Positions 45,380 through 52,604 of a stretch of 64,000 nt of DNA are shown piece by piece. Numbering within the stretch: position 1 is the first letter of the stretch; each line of letters starts with the position of its first letter. Position numbers and translations under genes: made by a program. The notes below the pieces were generated by a model, which saw nothing but the letters and a program-made list of their open reading frames with translations, did not search any database and was not told where the DNA came from. This DNA comes from Mucilaginibacter sp. UR6-11. GTDB lineage: Bacteria > Bacteroidota > Bacteroidia > Sphingobacteriales > Sphingobacteriaceae. The stretch covers positions 186,001 through 250,000 of the forward strand of contig NZ_JAJIWO010000004.1 of the NCBI RefSeq assembly GCF_020880695.1. The letters run 5' to 3'.

Positions 45380-45907
45380 ATGCCCGGTACCAGCATTTCA
45401 GACAGATCAGCGCAACGGCAGGAGCTTTTTATCAGTTTGTATAAAAAGGCGTTCCCGGTTGTGGCCAGATACATCAGCCGCATGGGCGGCAGCTTTGATG
45501 AGGCTAAGGACGTGTTCCAGGACGCCCTGGTCGCTTATTACGAGAAGAGCCGGCTATCAGCCTTAGATAACGATACCGCTTACCTGGTAGGTACGGCAAA
45601 GCATTTATGGCTGAAGCGTTATCGCCAGACCAGTCAGAATGTACCTTTGGATGATATTGATTTGTTTGATGAGGATCTTGCAACCCCGTCAAACAATCGC
45701 CTGATGCGGTTTTTAGAGACGGCGGGCCATAAGTGCATGGAACTGCTAAAGGGGTTCTATTACGATCAGCTCTCGCTTAGCGAGATAGCCGGCGAGTTTG
45801 GCTACAGCGGTGTGCGCAGCGCTACCGTACAGAAGTATAAATGTTTGGAGAAGGTACGGGAAACCATTAAACAAAAAGCATTGGTGTATGACGACTTCAT
45901 GGAATGA
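45380..45907 (+). CDS. ECF-type RNA polymerase sigma factor
   Basis: A 175-residue sigma-70 family protein. Region 2 covers about 12-80 ('FISLYKKAFPVVARYISRMG', 'DVFQDALVAYYEKS') and region 4 about 115-165 ('CMELLKGFYYDQLSLSEIAG' with the helix-turn-helix 'SEIAGEFGYSGVRSATVQKYKCLEKVRE'). It overlaps by 20 bp a small gene that resembles the cytoplasmic part of Bacteroidota anti-sigma factors, followed 12 bp later by clpP. This suggests a stress regulon in which ClpP affects sigma control. Confidence 0.9.
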   Translation: MPGTSISDRSAQRQELFISLYKKAFPVVARYISRMGGSFDEAKDVFQDALVAYYEKSRLSALDNDTAYLVGTAKHLWLKRYRQTSQNVPLDDIDLFDEDLATPSNNRLMRFLETAGHKCMELLKGFYYDQLSLSEIAGEFGYSGVRSATVQKYKCLEKVRETIKQKALVYDDFME

Positions 45908-46160
45908 AACCAGACAGATAGAGGCCCATATCCTGGGTACCGCCAACACCGGCGATGCTTTGCTGTTCGAGGCTAAACTGATGCTGGACAATGACCTGAC
46001 TGATAAACTAATCTGGCAGCAAAAGGCGTATGCCACCATCCAGCAGTTTGGCCGCAGGCAACTGAAAAAGGAAATAGAACAGATCCATCAACAACTGTTT
46101 ACACAGGCGCAACACATCAGCTTTGCTGATAAGATAAGGCGGCTGTTTAGTAAACAATAA
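45888..46160 (+). CDS. Small soluble anti-sigma-like protein
   Basis: A 90-residue protein, ATG at 45888, inside the last 20 bases of the sigma gene, which implies translational coupling. 'ETRQIEAHILGTANTGDALLFE' and 'LMLDNDLTDKLIWQQKAYATI' follow the pattern seen at the N-terminus of Bacteroidota anti-sigma factors ('IEAYLLGEL..EE...FE..L..D..L...'). The usual transmembrane helix and periplasmic part are missing; it ends in a basic 'FADKIRRLFSKQ'. I infer a cytoplasmic anti-sigma or sigma partner, possibly a ClpP-dependent degradation target. Confidence 0.7.
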   Translation: MTTSWNETRQIEAHILGTANTGDALLFEAKLMLDNDLTDKLIWQQKAYATIQQFGRRQLKKEIEQIHQQLFTQAQHISFADKIRRLFSKQ

Positions 46161-46172
46161 ACCAACAACATC

Positions 46173-46859
46173 ATGAATATCGACAAGAACGAGTTCCGCA
46201 AATTTGCGGTGGGGCATTGCCATGTCCGGGCCGAGCGGGTAGACAACTACCTGACCAGCGTTGAAAGCGCGGCCATACCAACCGCCATGACGCCTTATAT
46301 TACCGAAGAGCGCGAGATGCGGGTATCGCAGATGGATGTCTTCTCCAGGCTGATGATGGACCGCATTATCTTTATGGGCGCGCCGGTCGAAGCCAACATT
46401 GCCAACATTGTGCAGGCACAGCTGCTCTTCCTCCAATCAACCGATGCCAAGAAGGATATCCATATGTACATCAACTCGCCGGGCGGCGAGGTATATGCCG
46501 GATTTGGTATCTATGATACCATGCAGCTGGTAAGCCCGGATGTGGCGACTATCTGTACCGGTATGGCCCTTTCCTTCGGCGCGATATTGTTATGCGGCGG
46601 CGCCAAGGGTAAACGCAGCGCGCTGGCCCACTCGCGTGTAATGTTGCACCAGCCGCTGGGCGGCGTACAGGGACAGGCATCTGATATCGAGATCACCGCC
46701 AACCAGGTGTTAAAAGTGAAAAAAGAACTGTATGACATCATTGCCAAACACAGCGGCCAGGATTACCAAAAGGTGCACGAGGTTTGCGACCGCGACCACT
46801 GGATGGTAGCCGCCGAAGCAAAAGCTTTCGGGGTGATTGACGAGGTTTTAGGGGATTGA
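46173..46859 (+). CDS. clpP: ClpP-family protease paralogue linked to a sigma factor
   Basis: A 228-residue ClpP with the catalytic triad intact: S134 in 'CTGMALSFGAILLCGG', H159 in 'VMLHQPLGG' and D208 in 'EVCDRDHWM'. The nucleophile context differs from the standard 'GMAASMGA'. The N-terminal region of about 45 residues is longer than the processed housekeeping enzyme and carries 'MTPYITEEREMRVSQMDVFSRL', which includes the axial-loop zone. It probably forms a tetradecamer working with ClpX or ClpA/C. Being in an operon with an ECF sigma factor it is likely a specialised second ClpP. Confidence 0.9.
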   Translation: MNIDKNEFRKFAVGHCHVRAERVDNYLTSVESAAIPTAMTPYITEEREMRVSQMDVFSRLMMDRIIFMGAPVEANIANIVQAQLLFLQSTDAKKDIHMYINSPGGEVYAGFGIYDTMQLVSPDVATICTGMALSFGAILLCGGAKGKRSALAHSRVMLHQPLGGVQGQASDIEITANQVLKVKKELYDIIAKHSGQDYQKVHEVCDRDHWMVAAEAKAFGVIDEVLGD

Positions 46860-46869
46860 AACCGGTGCA

Positions 46870-46897
46870 GGTGATCCACTAAAAAAAGTGGATCACC
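46870..46897 (+). terminator. Perfect hairpin after clpP
   Basis: Eleven-base arms (46870-46880, 46887-46897) around a six-A loop, 11 bases after the clpP stop. Five T follow at a distance of about 10 bases, so it is an imperfect terminator; it is also the first unit of the GGATCA repeat series. Confidence 0.55.
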
Positions 46898-46951
46898 CGG
46901 ATCGCCATTTTTGGTTAACTTATTGTAAATAAGTAATTTATATTTTTAAGC

Positions 46952-47083
46952 GGATCACTTTGGATCAGCCTTATTCGTCAGGGTATTCAAGTTTAGATTT
47001 TAAATAAAACTCTGATAATCAGCATATCGAAAATAGTCGCTTTTTGACCGTTTTTTATGGGGATGGATCACTAAAATGGATCA
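46952..47083 (+). repeat. Paired GGATCA motifs
   Basis: Two pairs of direct GGATCA words: 46952 and 46962 (10-bp offset), and 47065 and 47078 (13-bp offset). Each pair reads GATCACT, a short A/T stretch, then TGGATCA, which resembles the hairpin at 46870-46897 with a shortened centre. Confidence 0.6.
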
Positions 47084-47102
47084 TACCTAAGAATCTTAGG
47101 TA
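47084..47102. promoter_or_regulatory. Operator-like palindrome
   Basis: Eight-base perfect arms TACCTAAG and CTTAGGTA around a three-base centre, directly after the last GGATCA word. It is the size of a binding site for a dimeric regulator. Confidence 0.4.
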
Positions 47103-47154
47103 TTGTTATTTGATGTGCTATCACTGCACATTTTTCACAGCGGCAATCATTAAA

Positions 47155-47205
47155 TTCCCTCCCCACGGGAGGGGTGCGTAAGCCGGTGCGTTGGAAGGGA
47201 GGGGT
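47155..47205. repeat. CCCTCCC/GGGAGGG palindromic repeat
   Basis: Seven-base perfect arms (47157-47163, 47167-47173) with a second GGGAGGGG word at 47197-47204. The composition is much more GC-rich than the surroundings, typical of a dispersed intergenic repeat; other copies are not in this window. Confidence 0.5.
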
Positions 47206-47283
47206 TTAAACGCCTTCCGTACCATCATTTCTCTTACTTTAAAACGAATCCTTTTCCGTTGCAATAATTCACTTGCATTATAC

Positions 47284-48510
47284 TTAATGCGCCATCACCG
47301 CACCTGCCCCGCTCACATCCACCTTATTTTTTATCCGCCTGCGGCCGGTTAACAATATCAGCAGGCCAATTATTGCTGTCGACTCCATGATGGCCGCCAT
47401 GGGCACGGCCGAATGGCTGTTAAACATACTGATACCCAAAGTGGCCAGGGCGCCCAAGCCGAGCTGCAGGGCGCCTAATAATGCCGATGCGGTGCCGGCA
47501 TTCTTCTCAAACGGCGCCAATGACAGCGCCGATGCGTTGGGGCTGGTTGTGCCAACGCAGCAGAGTAAAATAAATATCATGCCGATGGTGCTGTACAGGC
47601 CATACCAGTTATACCAGCTGCCAATGAAAAACAGCAGCGCTGTAACAACCTGCACGCCCATGGAAACCCAAATGATCTGCTCGCTTTTATATTTTTTCAG
47701 CAGCAGGTTATTCACCTGGCTCGAACCTATAAAACCAACCGATAAGGTGGCGAAGATCCAGCCGTAAACTTTGGCGCTTACCTTAAAAACTTCCATGAAT
47801 ACTATCGGCGAAGCCGATACATACACAAACAATCCGCAAAAAGCGAAAGCTCCGGCAAAGGCGTAGGTATAAAACTGGGGCTCTTTAATTACCTGTAAAA
47901 AACTATTGATAATAGGCGCAGGTTTTAAAGAATAGGTTGGGTCGGCTTTATAACTCTCGGGCAGGAAGAGGATCACCGCCAGTAAGATCAGCAGCGCCAT
48001 AATGCCCAGTATCACAAATATCTCGTGCCAGCCCCATACCACGGTAACATACCCCCCAATGGTAGGCGCCAGCATTGGCGAGGCGCCGAGGATCAATATC
48101 AGCAGGGCAAATATTTTGGCATTGTCCTTTAGCGGGAAAATATCGCGCACCATGGCCATTGATGCCACACCAGCGGCACAGCTGCCTATCGCCTGTATAA
48201 AACGCAGCAGGATCAAGGTTTCAATGCCGGTTGAAAAAAAACAGCCCGCCGAAGCAATAATGTACAGCACCAAACCCACATACAATGGTTTTTTCCGGCC
48301 AAATCTATCCAGCAGCGGCCCGTATAACAACTGCCCTGCGGCCAGCCCTATAAAAAAGCTGGACAATGAAAGCGAAACCTGCGCGGTAGTGGTATGAAGT
48401 GATTTGGCGATGGCCGGGAAACCGGGCAAATACATATCAATTGAAAAAGGCCCCAGTGCCGTAAGCGAACCTAAGATGAGTACAGTAAGGAAATAACGTT
48501 TTTTAGTCAT
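47284..48510 (-). CDS. Bcr/CflA-family multidrug MFS transporter
   Basis: A 408-residue transporter with twelve membrane helices. 'LGSLTALGPFSIDMYLPGFPAIAKSL' and 'GQLLYGPLLDRFGRKKPLY' (each read in part) are the Bcr/CflA signatures, with motif C-like 'LILGASPMLAPTIGGYV' in helix 5 that marks drug/H+ antiporters. Likely exports drugs or other small molecules. It is transcribed toward the sigma-clpP operon and stands alone. Confidence 0.92.
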   Translation of the reverse strand: MTKKRYFLTVLILGSLTALGPFSIDMYLPGFPAIAKSLHTTTAQVSLSLSSFFIGLAAGQLLYGPLLDRFGRKKPLYVGLVLYIIASAGCFFSTGIETLILLRFIQAIGSCAAGVASMAMVRDIFPLKDNAKIFALLILILGASPMLAPTIGGYVTVVWGWHEIFVILGIMALLILLAVILFLPESYKADPTYSLKPAPIINSFLQVIKEPQFYTYAFAGAFAFCGLFVYVSASPIVFMEVFKVSAKVYGWIFATLSVGFIGSSQVNNLLLKKYKSEQIIWVSMGVQVVTALLFFIGSWYNWYGLYSTIGMIFILLCCVGTTSPNASALSLAPFEKNAGTASALLGALQLGLGALATLGISMFNSHSAVPMAAIMESTAIIGLLILLTGRRRIKNKVDVSGAGAVMAH

Positions 48511-48775
48511 AGATAAAAAAAGAGAGAAGCCTGTCCCCCCGGATGCGACAAAGATCGGTTTTCCATATTAAGCTCAACCACAAAACGGGTAATATTTTAG
48601 TAAATAACCGGCTAACCGACTACTATAGTATACAACGCTATGTTCAGCCGGGATAACATTAATAGCCGTTTATGGGTATAGTCTGCTAAAAACCGGGGTT
48701 TAACACCTGTTATATTTTTTGGCCTGTTATTTGAATTATGATTAAATACTAAATTTATTTACAGTAAAACAAGCT

Positions 48776-49108
48776 ATGAAAAAGTTAATAACATACACCG
48801 GAATACTTACAGCGCTATTGCTGTCGACAGGACATTTCGCGCAAGCACAAGAGAAAAAAGGAATAAGCGACCAGGGTAAAGGTGCCATCATTGGCGGCGC
48901 AGGCGGTGCCGTTGTTGGTGGTCTTATCGGCCATAACGTTGGCGGCGCTTTAATAGGTGGTGCACTTGGTGCCGGTGGTGGTTACGTTATTGGTAACGAA
49001 ACACGTAAGCATAAAGAGAAAAAAAGAATTGCTGCTTACAGGGCCGCTTACTATCGTAAACACGGTCATTATCCAAATTCTTACGTGTATCAAAAAAGAA
49101 AATACTAA
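48776..49108 (+). CDS. Glycine-zipper envelope protein
   Basis: A 110-residue protein with a signal peptide (1-24, 'HFAQAQ') and a glycine-zipper segment 'GAIIGGAGGAVVGGLIGHNV' continuing with GGALIGGALGAGGG (about 33-70). A basic, Tyr-rich tail follows. Such Gly-zipper proteins insert into or associate with the outer membrane and are often stress-induced. A perfect hairpin terminator follows the gene, so it is a single-gene unit. Confidence 0.85.
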   Translation: MKKLITYTGILTALLLSTGHFAQAQEKKGISDQGKGAIIGGAGGAVVGGLIGHNVGGALIGGALGAGGGYVIGNETRKHKEKKRIAAYRAAYYRKHGHYPNSYVYQKRKY

Positions 49109-49119
49109 ATATTGGTTTA

Positions 49120-49155
49120 AAAGGCCCGTAACTTACGTTACGGGCCTTTTTTTGT
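49120..49155 (+). terminator. Rho-independent terminator of the glycine-zipper gene
   Basis: Twelve to thirteen-base-pair perfect stem (49120-49132 with 49137-49149), TTAC loop and seven T. Confidence 0.92.
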
Positions 49156-49189
49156 ATATTAAACCAGTACTTTATTCGTTATCAGGTTA

Positions 49190-50410
49190 ATGCTTAAAAT
49201 CTTATTCCTAATTATTGGGGCCGTAACGCCTTGTTTATTATTTGCGCAAAACGATAGCAGTTCTGCAAAATTTCGCCCTATTGATACCGTCGAAAAAAAA
49301 GACCTGATAGATATTGCGCGTTCAATTGTAAAGGTCAGATCACGCCCTACAAACACCGACGAAAAAAAGAAGATCTATTTTTCTATATTCCCGGTATCAT
49401 CAACAGCCGCTACTGACCGTAAGATGCTCATCACATCAACCACCGCGGGCTTTTACCTGGGCAGCCGCAAAAGCACTTACCTGTCATCAGTAACCTTTGC
49501 GCCTTATTTAAATTTAAAAGGGCGGTATGGTTTGCCTGTGCACTCCAGCATTTGGTTAAAGGACAATAGTTTTAACATACAGGGCGATACCCGGGTTATG
49601 AAATACCCGCAATACACCTGGGGGCTGGGCGGCGGCCAGCCGGCCGACAACAAATTCCTGATTAATTATGTTTATGTGCGCTTTTATCAAAGCGTTTTAA
49701 AACGCATAACCTCCTATTTTTATGCCGGCCTTGGCTATAATTTAGATTATTACATTGATATTGAAAGCGATAACGGCTCGCAAATGGACCTGGGCCAGTT
49801 TACCAAATATAAATTTGGCACCAAAGCCGAGCAAAATTCATTTTCGTCGGGCCCCAGTTTAAATTTATTGTACGATACGCGCAATAACTCTATCAACCCT
49901 TTGCCAGGATGGTATGGTAACCTTATTTACCGGTATAACGCCGAAGCGTTCGGCAGCGACGATACCTGGCAATCCATCTACCTGGATCTCCGGAAATATG
50001 TATCATTATCACAGTCGGGCCCCAAAAATATGCTTGCTTTCTGGACCTATTACTGGACCGCCCTTTCATCGGGCAGCCCTTATCTTAACCTCCCGTCAAT
50101 TGGCATGGACCCCTACCAGCGGTCGGGGCGCGGCATTGAGCAAAACCGGTACCGGGGCGAGAGCCTTTTTTATTTTGAAACCGAGTACCGCCGCGATATT
50201 ACCGCAAACGGGCTGTTTGGTTTTGTGGCGTTCGCCAATATAAACTCGGCAAGCGAGGCCAACAGCCGCAGGTTTAAATATTGGAACCCGGCTTACGGCG
50301 CCGGGCTGCGGATAAAATTCAACAAAAAATCCGACACTAACCTGGGCATTGATTACGGCCGCAGCAAAGATTACTCGGCCATCATGGTAAACCTTGGTGA
50401 AGCTTTTTAA
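49190..50410 (+). CDS. BamA/TamA-like outer membrane barrel protein
   Basis: A 406-residue protein with a signal peptide (1-19, 'CLLFAQ'). There are no POTRA domains; it is a bare barrel of the surface-antigen (D15) type. Diagnostic pieces are 'GPSLNLLYDTRNNSINPLPG', the late motif 'FETEYRRDITANGLFGFVAF' and 'GAGLRIKFNKKSDTNLGIDY'. In patatin-like and other surface proteins this barrel serves as translocator; here it is stand-alone, function unknown. Confidence 0.85.
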   Translation: MLKILFLIIGAVTPCLLFAQNDSSSAKFRPIDTVEKKDLIDIARSIVKVRSRPTNTDEKKKIYFSIFPVSSTAATDRKMLITSTTAGFYLGSRKSTYLSSVTFAPYLNLKGRYGLPVHSSIWLKDNSFNIQGDTRVMKYPQYTWGLGGGQPADNKFLINYVYVRFYQSVLKRITSYFYAGLGYNLDYYIDIESDNGSQMDLGQFTKYKFGTKAEQNSFSSGPSLNLLYDTRNNSINPLPGWYGNLIYRYNAEAFGSDDTWQSIYLDLRKYVSLSQSGPKNMLAFWTYYWTALSSGSPYLNLPSIGMDPYQRSGRGIEQNRYRGESLFYFETEYRRDITANGLFGFVAFANINSASEANSRRFKYWNPAYGAGLRIKFNKKSDTNLGIDYGRSKDYSAIMVNLGEAF

Positions 50411-50633
50411 ACTAAAAAACGCCGTGGTTGCGCCGCAGAAGCCTATTTAATTTTGCCGGTTAAATAACCAGATATTATAACCAGATTATTACATACGAGA
50501 CTGTGAATATTAGAAAATATGGTTATCTTTGGCCCAACGATTTCGAAAAAATTTTCAGCTGCATCCCCTTATGCTTTTATAAAGCATTTTCACTTAAACG
50601 ATTTATAGTTTTTCGAAGAATTAAGATCAGTAA

Positions 50634-50993
50634 ATGTCAAAACGCATTTTAATATTAGACGACAATCAGGATATCCTGGATATTGTTCATGAAACACTTT
50701 CTTACGAAAAATTTGATGTGAAAAGCACATCAAGCGGCGAAGAAGTTATGGACATGGTTGAAGATTTTTCTCCCGACCTGGTGATCCTGGATTTTCGCGT
50801 GGCGGGCATTAACGGCGGCGAACTATGCAAGCAAATAAAATGTCACCCCGAATATAAGGACGTACCGGTTATTATTTTCTCTGCTTATATCAATCATGAT
50901 GATGAGCTTTTTGGTTACGGTTGCGATGCTGTTATTAACAAACCATTTGACCTTACCGAACTGGTAGAAAAAGTTAACAGCCTTATTTTATAA
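50634..50993 (+). CDS. Orphan single-domain response regulator
   Basis: A 119-residue receiver with acidic pocket D9/D10, phospho-acceptor D53 in 'LVILDFRVAGINGGE', S83 in 'VIIFSAY' and K103 in 'INKPFD'. There is no output domain and no kinase next to it. It is similar in size and style to the receivers at 8521 and 55771. A 223-bp upstream region gives it its own promoter. Confidence 0.92.
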   Translation: MSKRILILDDNQDILDIVHETLSYEKFDVKSTSSGEEVMDMVEDFSPDLVILDFRVAGINGGELCKQIKCHPEYKDVPVIIFSAYINHDDELFGYGCDAVINKPFDLTELVEKVNSLIL

Positions 50994-51167
50994 TCCGTCT
51001 CTCCGCTCCGGCCGCTTCCCGTTATAATATTAAATAGCACAAAACAATCAAAACACACCGGTGTTGTTTGTAAAGGCCTCCGTAAAAGATATTTATCAAA
51101 AACACAACATCTTTTATTGATTATAAATGCCTACTATTGTTATAACTAATTGTAATTCTTTTACCAG

Positions 51168-51638
51168 ATGAAAATTTTTATTGCCAAGCTGCCTTATCAG
51201 TACCAGCAAGCTGACATCATTGAACTTTTCTCGCCGTATGGCGAAGTAAGTTCGGCCAACGTAATTATGGACCGTGAAACCGGCAGAAGCAAATGTTATG
51301 CATTTGTTGAAATGCCAAACGATGAAGAGGCGCAAAATGCCATTACCAATCTTGATGAAAAACAAATTTTAGACAAAACAATAGCAGTAAGCCAGGCTAA
51401 AGAAAAAACCGACCGGCCTGCCGGTGGCGGCGGCGGCGGTGGCGGATATAACCGCGACAGGAATAGTGGTGGTGGTTACAACCGCGACAGAAACAGCGGC
51501 GGTGGCGGCGGCTACGGTAGTGGTGGCGGTTACAACCGCGACAAGAGCAGCGGCGGCGGTTATAATAAAGATCGGGGCAATGGTGGGGGCGGCAGCTATC
51601 GCGACCGTGACAGTAACAAAGGAAACTCAGATTATTAA
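51168..51638 (+). CDS. RRM-domain RNA-binding protein with Gly-rich tail
   Basis: A 156-residue protein. The RRM (1-80) has RNP2 'IFIAKL' and RNP1 'KCYAFVEM' in 'RETGRSKCYAFVEMPNDEEA'. The tail (85-156) is Gly-rich with repeated GGGYNRD/GGGYNKD units, much like cyanobacterial cold-inducible Rbp and plant glycine-rich RNA-binding proteins. It should act as an RNA chaperone, probably cold- or stress-induced. A 170-base leader with an 'AAAAGAT/ATCTTTT' hairpin (around 51083-51114) could matter for regulation. Confidence 0.92.
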   Translation: MKIFIAKLPYQYQQADIIELFSPYGEVSSANVIMDRETGRSKCYAFVEMPNDEEAQNAITNLDEKQILDKTIAVSQAKEKTDRPAGGGGGGGGYNRDRNSGGGYNRDRNSGGGGGYGSGGGYNRDKSSGGGYNKDRGNGGGGSYRDRDSNKGNSDY

Positions 51639-51655
51639 TCTGTAAAAATAAAACA

Positions 51656-51696
51656 TAAAAAAAGCCGGGGCATGATCAATGCCCCGGCTTTTTTTA
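51656..51696. terminator. Bidirectional terminator between the RRM gene and the barrel gene
   Basis: Perfect stem of about 17 bp (51657-51673 with 51679-51695) with a five-base loop, A residues on one side and T on the other, between converging genes. Confidence 0.92.
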
Positions 51697-51711
51697 TGGG
51701 TTGTTGTAGGG

Positions 51712-52377
51712 TTAGTTCAGTTTAAAACCTATGCCAAACTGCCAAACCTGGTTACGGTAGTTAGGCACATAGGTGCTGCCCTGCGAATCTGTTTGCTGCA
51801 GATCAAGCGTGTAACGTGCATGCAGATCAACAGATCTGTTTAAATCAAAGCTTACGCCAAGCACACCGTCTAAAAATGATTTATGGCCGTTGTTATCTTC
51901 ATAATAGTGCTCGCTTGATACCAGGAAACCATCGTCATAAGTATTGGTGGTTGATAACAGGTAAGACAATTGCGGGCCGATATAAAAGTTAAAAGCCGGC
52001 CCTACTTTAAATTTTGCAAGCAAGGGCACATCAATAAAGTGGGTGCGTTGGGTAAAAATACCATTAGCAGTAGTGGCCTCGTAGCCTTTTTGTGAGTATA
52101 ATACTTCAGGCGCGAAAGACAATGGGTAAATAATAGGCAGATCAAAAGTTAGGCCGGCGTTTAAACCGCCCAGGCTGCCCGTGCTGTAGTTAGAGCTCGA
52201 CGTACTGATCTGGTTTGATACGTTAGCGCCTATTTCGAGGCCTATTTTGGGGCTGTAAAAATCATCACCACTGCTTCTTGAACCACCATCTCCGCGCGGC
52301 GAATGATAATAACGGCGTTGTGCACTTACTGAGCCTGCAACCAGCAGACATATAGCAAAAAAGAGAATTTTTTTCAT
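51712..52377 (-). CDS. Outer membrane beta-barrel (porin/PorT-like) protein
   Basis: A 221-residue protein with a signal peptide (1-19, 'GSVSAQ') and an eight-stranded barrel of the OMP_b-brl_2/PorT type: 'GLEIGANVSNQIS', 'PLSFAPEVLYSQKGYE', 'IDVPLLAKFKVGPAFNFYIGP' (in part) and a terminal aromatic 'QVWQFGIGFKLN'. It is a common Bacteroidota envelope protein of unknown role. It stands alone. Confidence 0.88.
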   Translation of the reverse strand: MKKILFFAICLLVAGSVSAQRRYYHSPRGDGGSRSSGDDFYSPKIGLEIGANVSNQISTSSSNYSTGSLGGLNAGLTFDLPIIYPLSFAPEVLYSQKGYEATTANGIFTQRTHFIDVPLLAKFKVGPAFNFYIGPQLSYLLSTTNTYDDGFLVSSEHYYEDNNGHKSFLDGVLGVSFDLNRSVDLHARYTLDLQQTDSQGSTYVPNYRNQVWQFGIGFKLN

Positions 52378-52604
52378 ACGATATGTTTTTCTTTATTAAA
52401 TAATGCTTTTTAGAGCACCGGCATCAATAAAGGTTTATTTTAAAAAATATTTTTTATTTATTTTTAGGCAAAAACCCGCTGTAACAAGTATTAATATTTA
52501 CTGTCAAATAGGCTCTTGGCGGCGGCCAGTCAATGGCTGATTAACAAATAATCCGCTTTTTTCAATTGAATTTTTTAAATACTTTTATTGTTTAAACAAG
52601 TAGC

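Larger units (their letters stand above)
46860..47283. other. Gene-free region with repeated GGATCA words and palindromes
   Basis: 424 bp without a coding frame, between clpP and a convergent MFS gene. It contains a perfect hairpin (46870-46897), GGATCA words at 46890, 46952, 46962, 47065 and 47078 (plus one inverted at 46872), a palindrome ACCTAAG type at 47084-47102 and a G/C-rich hairpin at 47157-47173. The first hairpin probably ends the sigma-clpP transcript. The others are not explained by the flanking genes. Confidence 0.6.
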
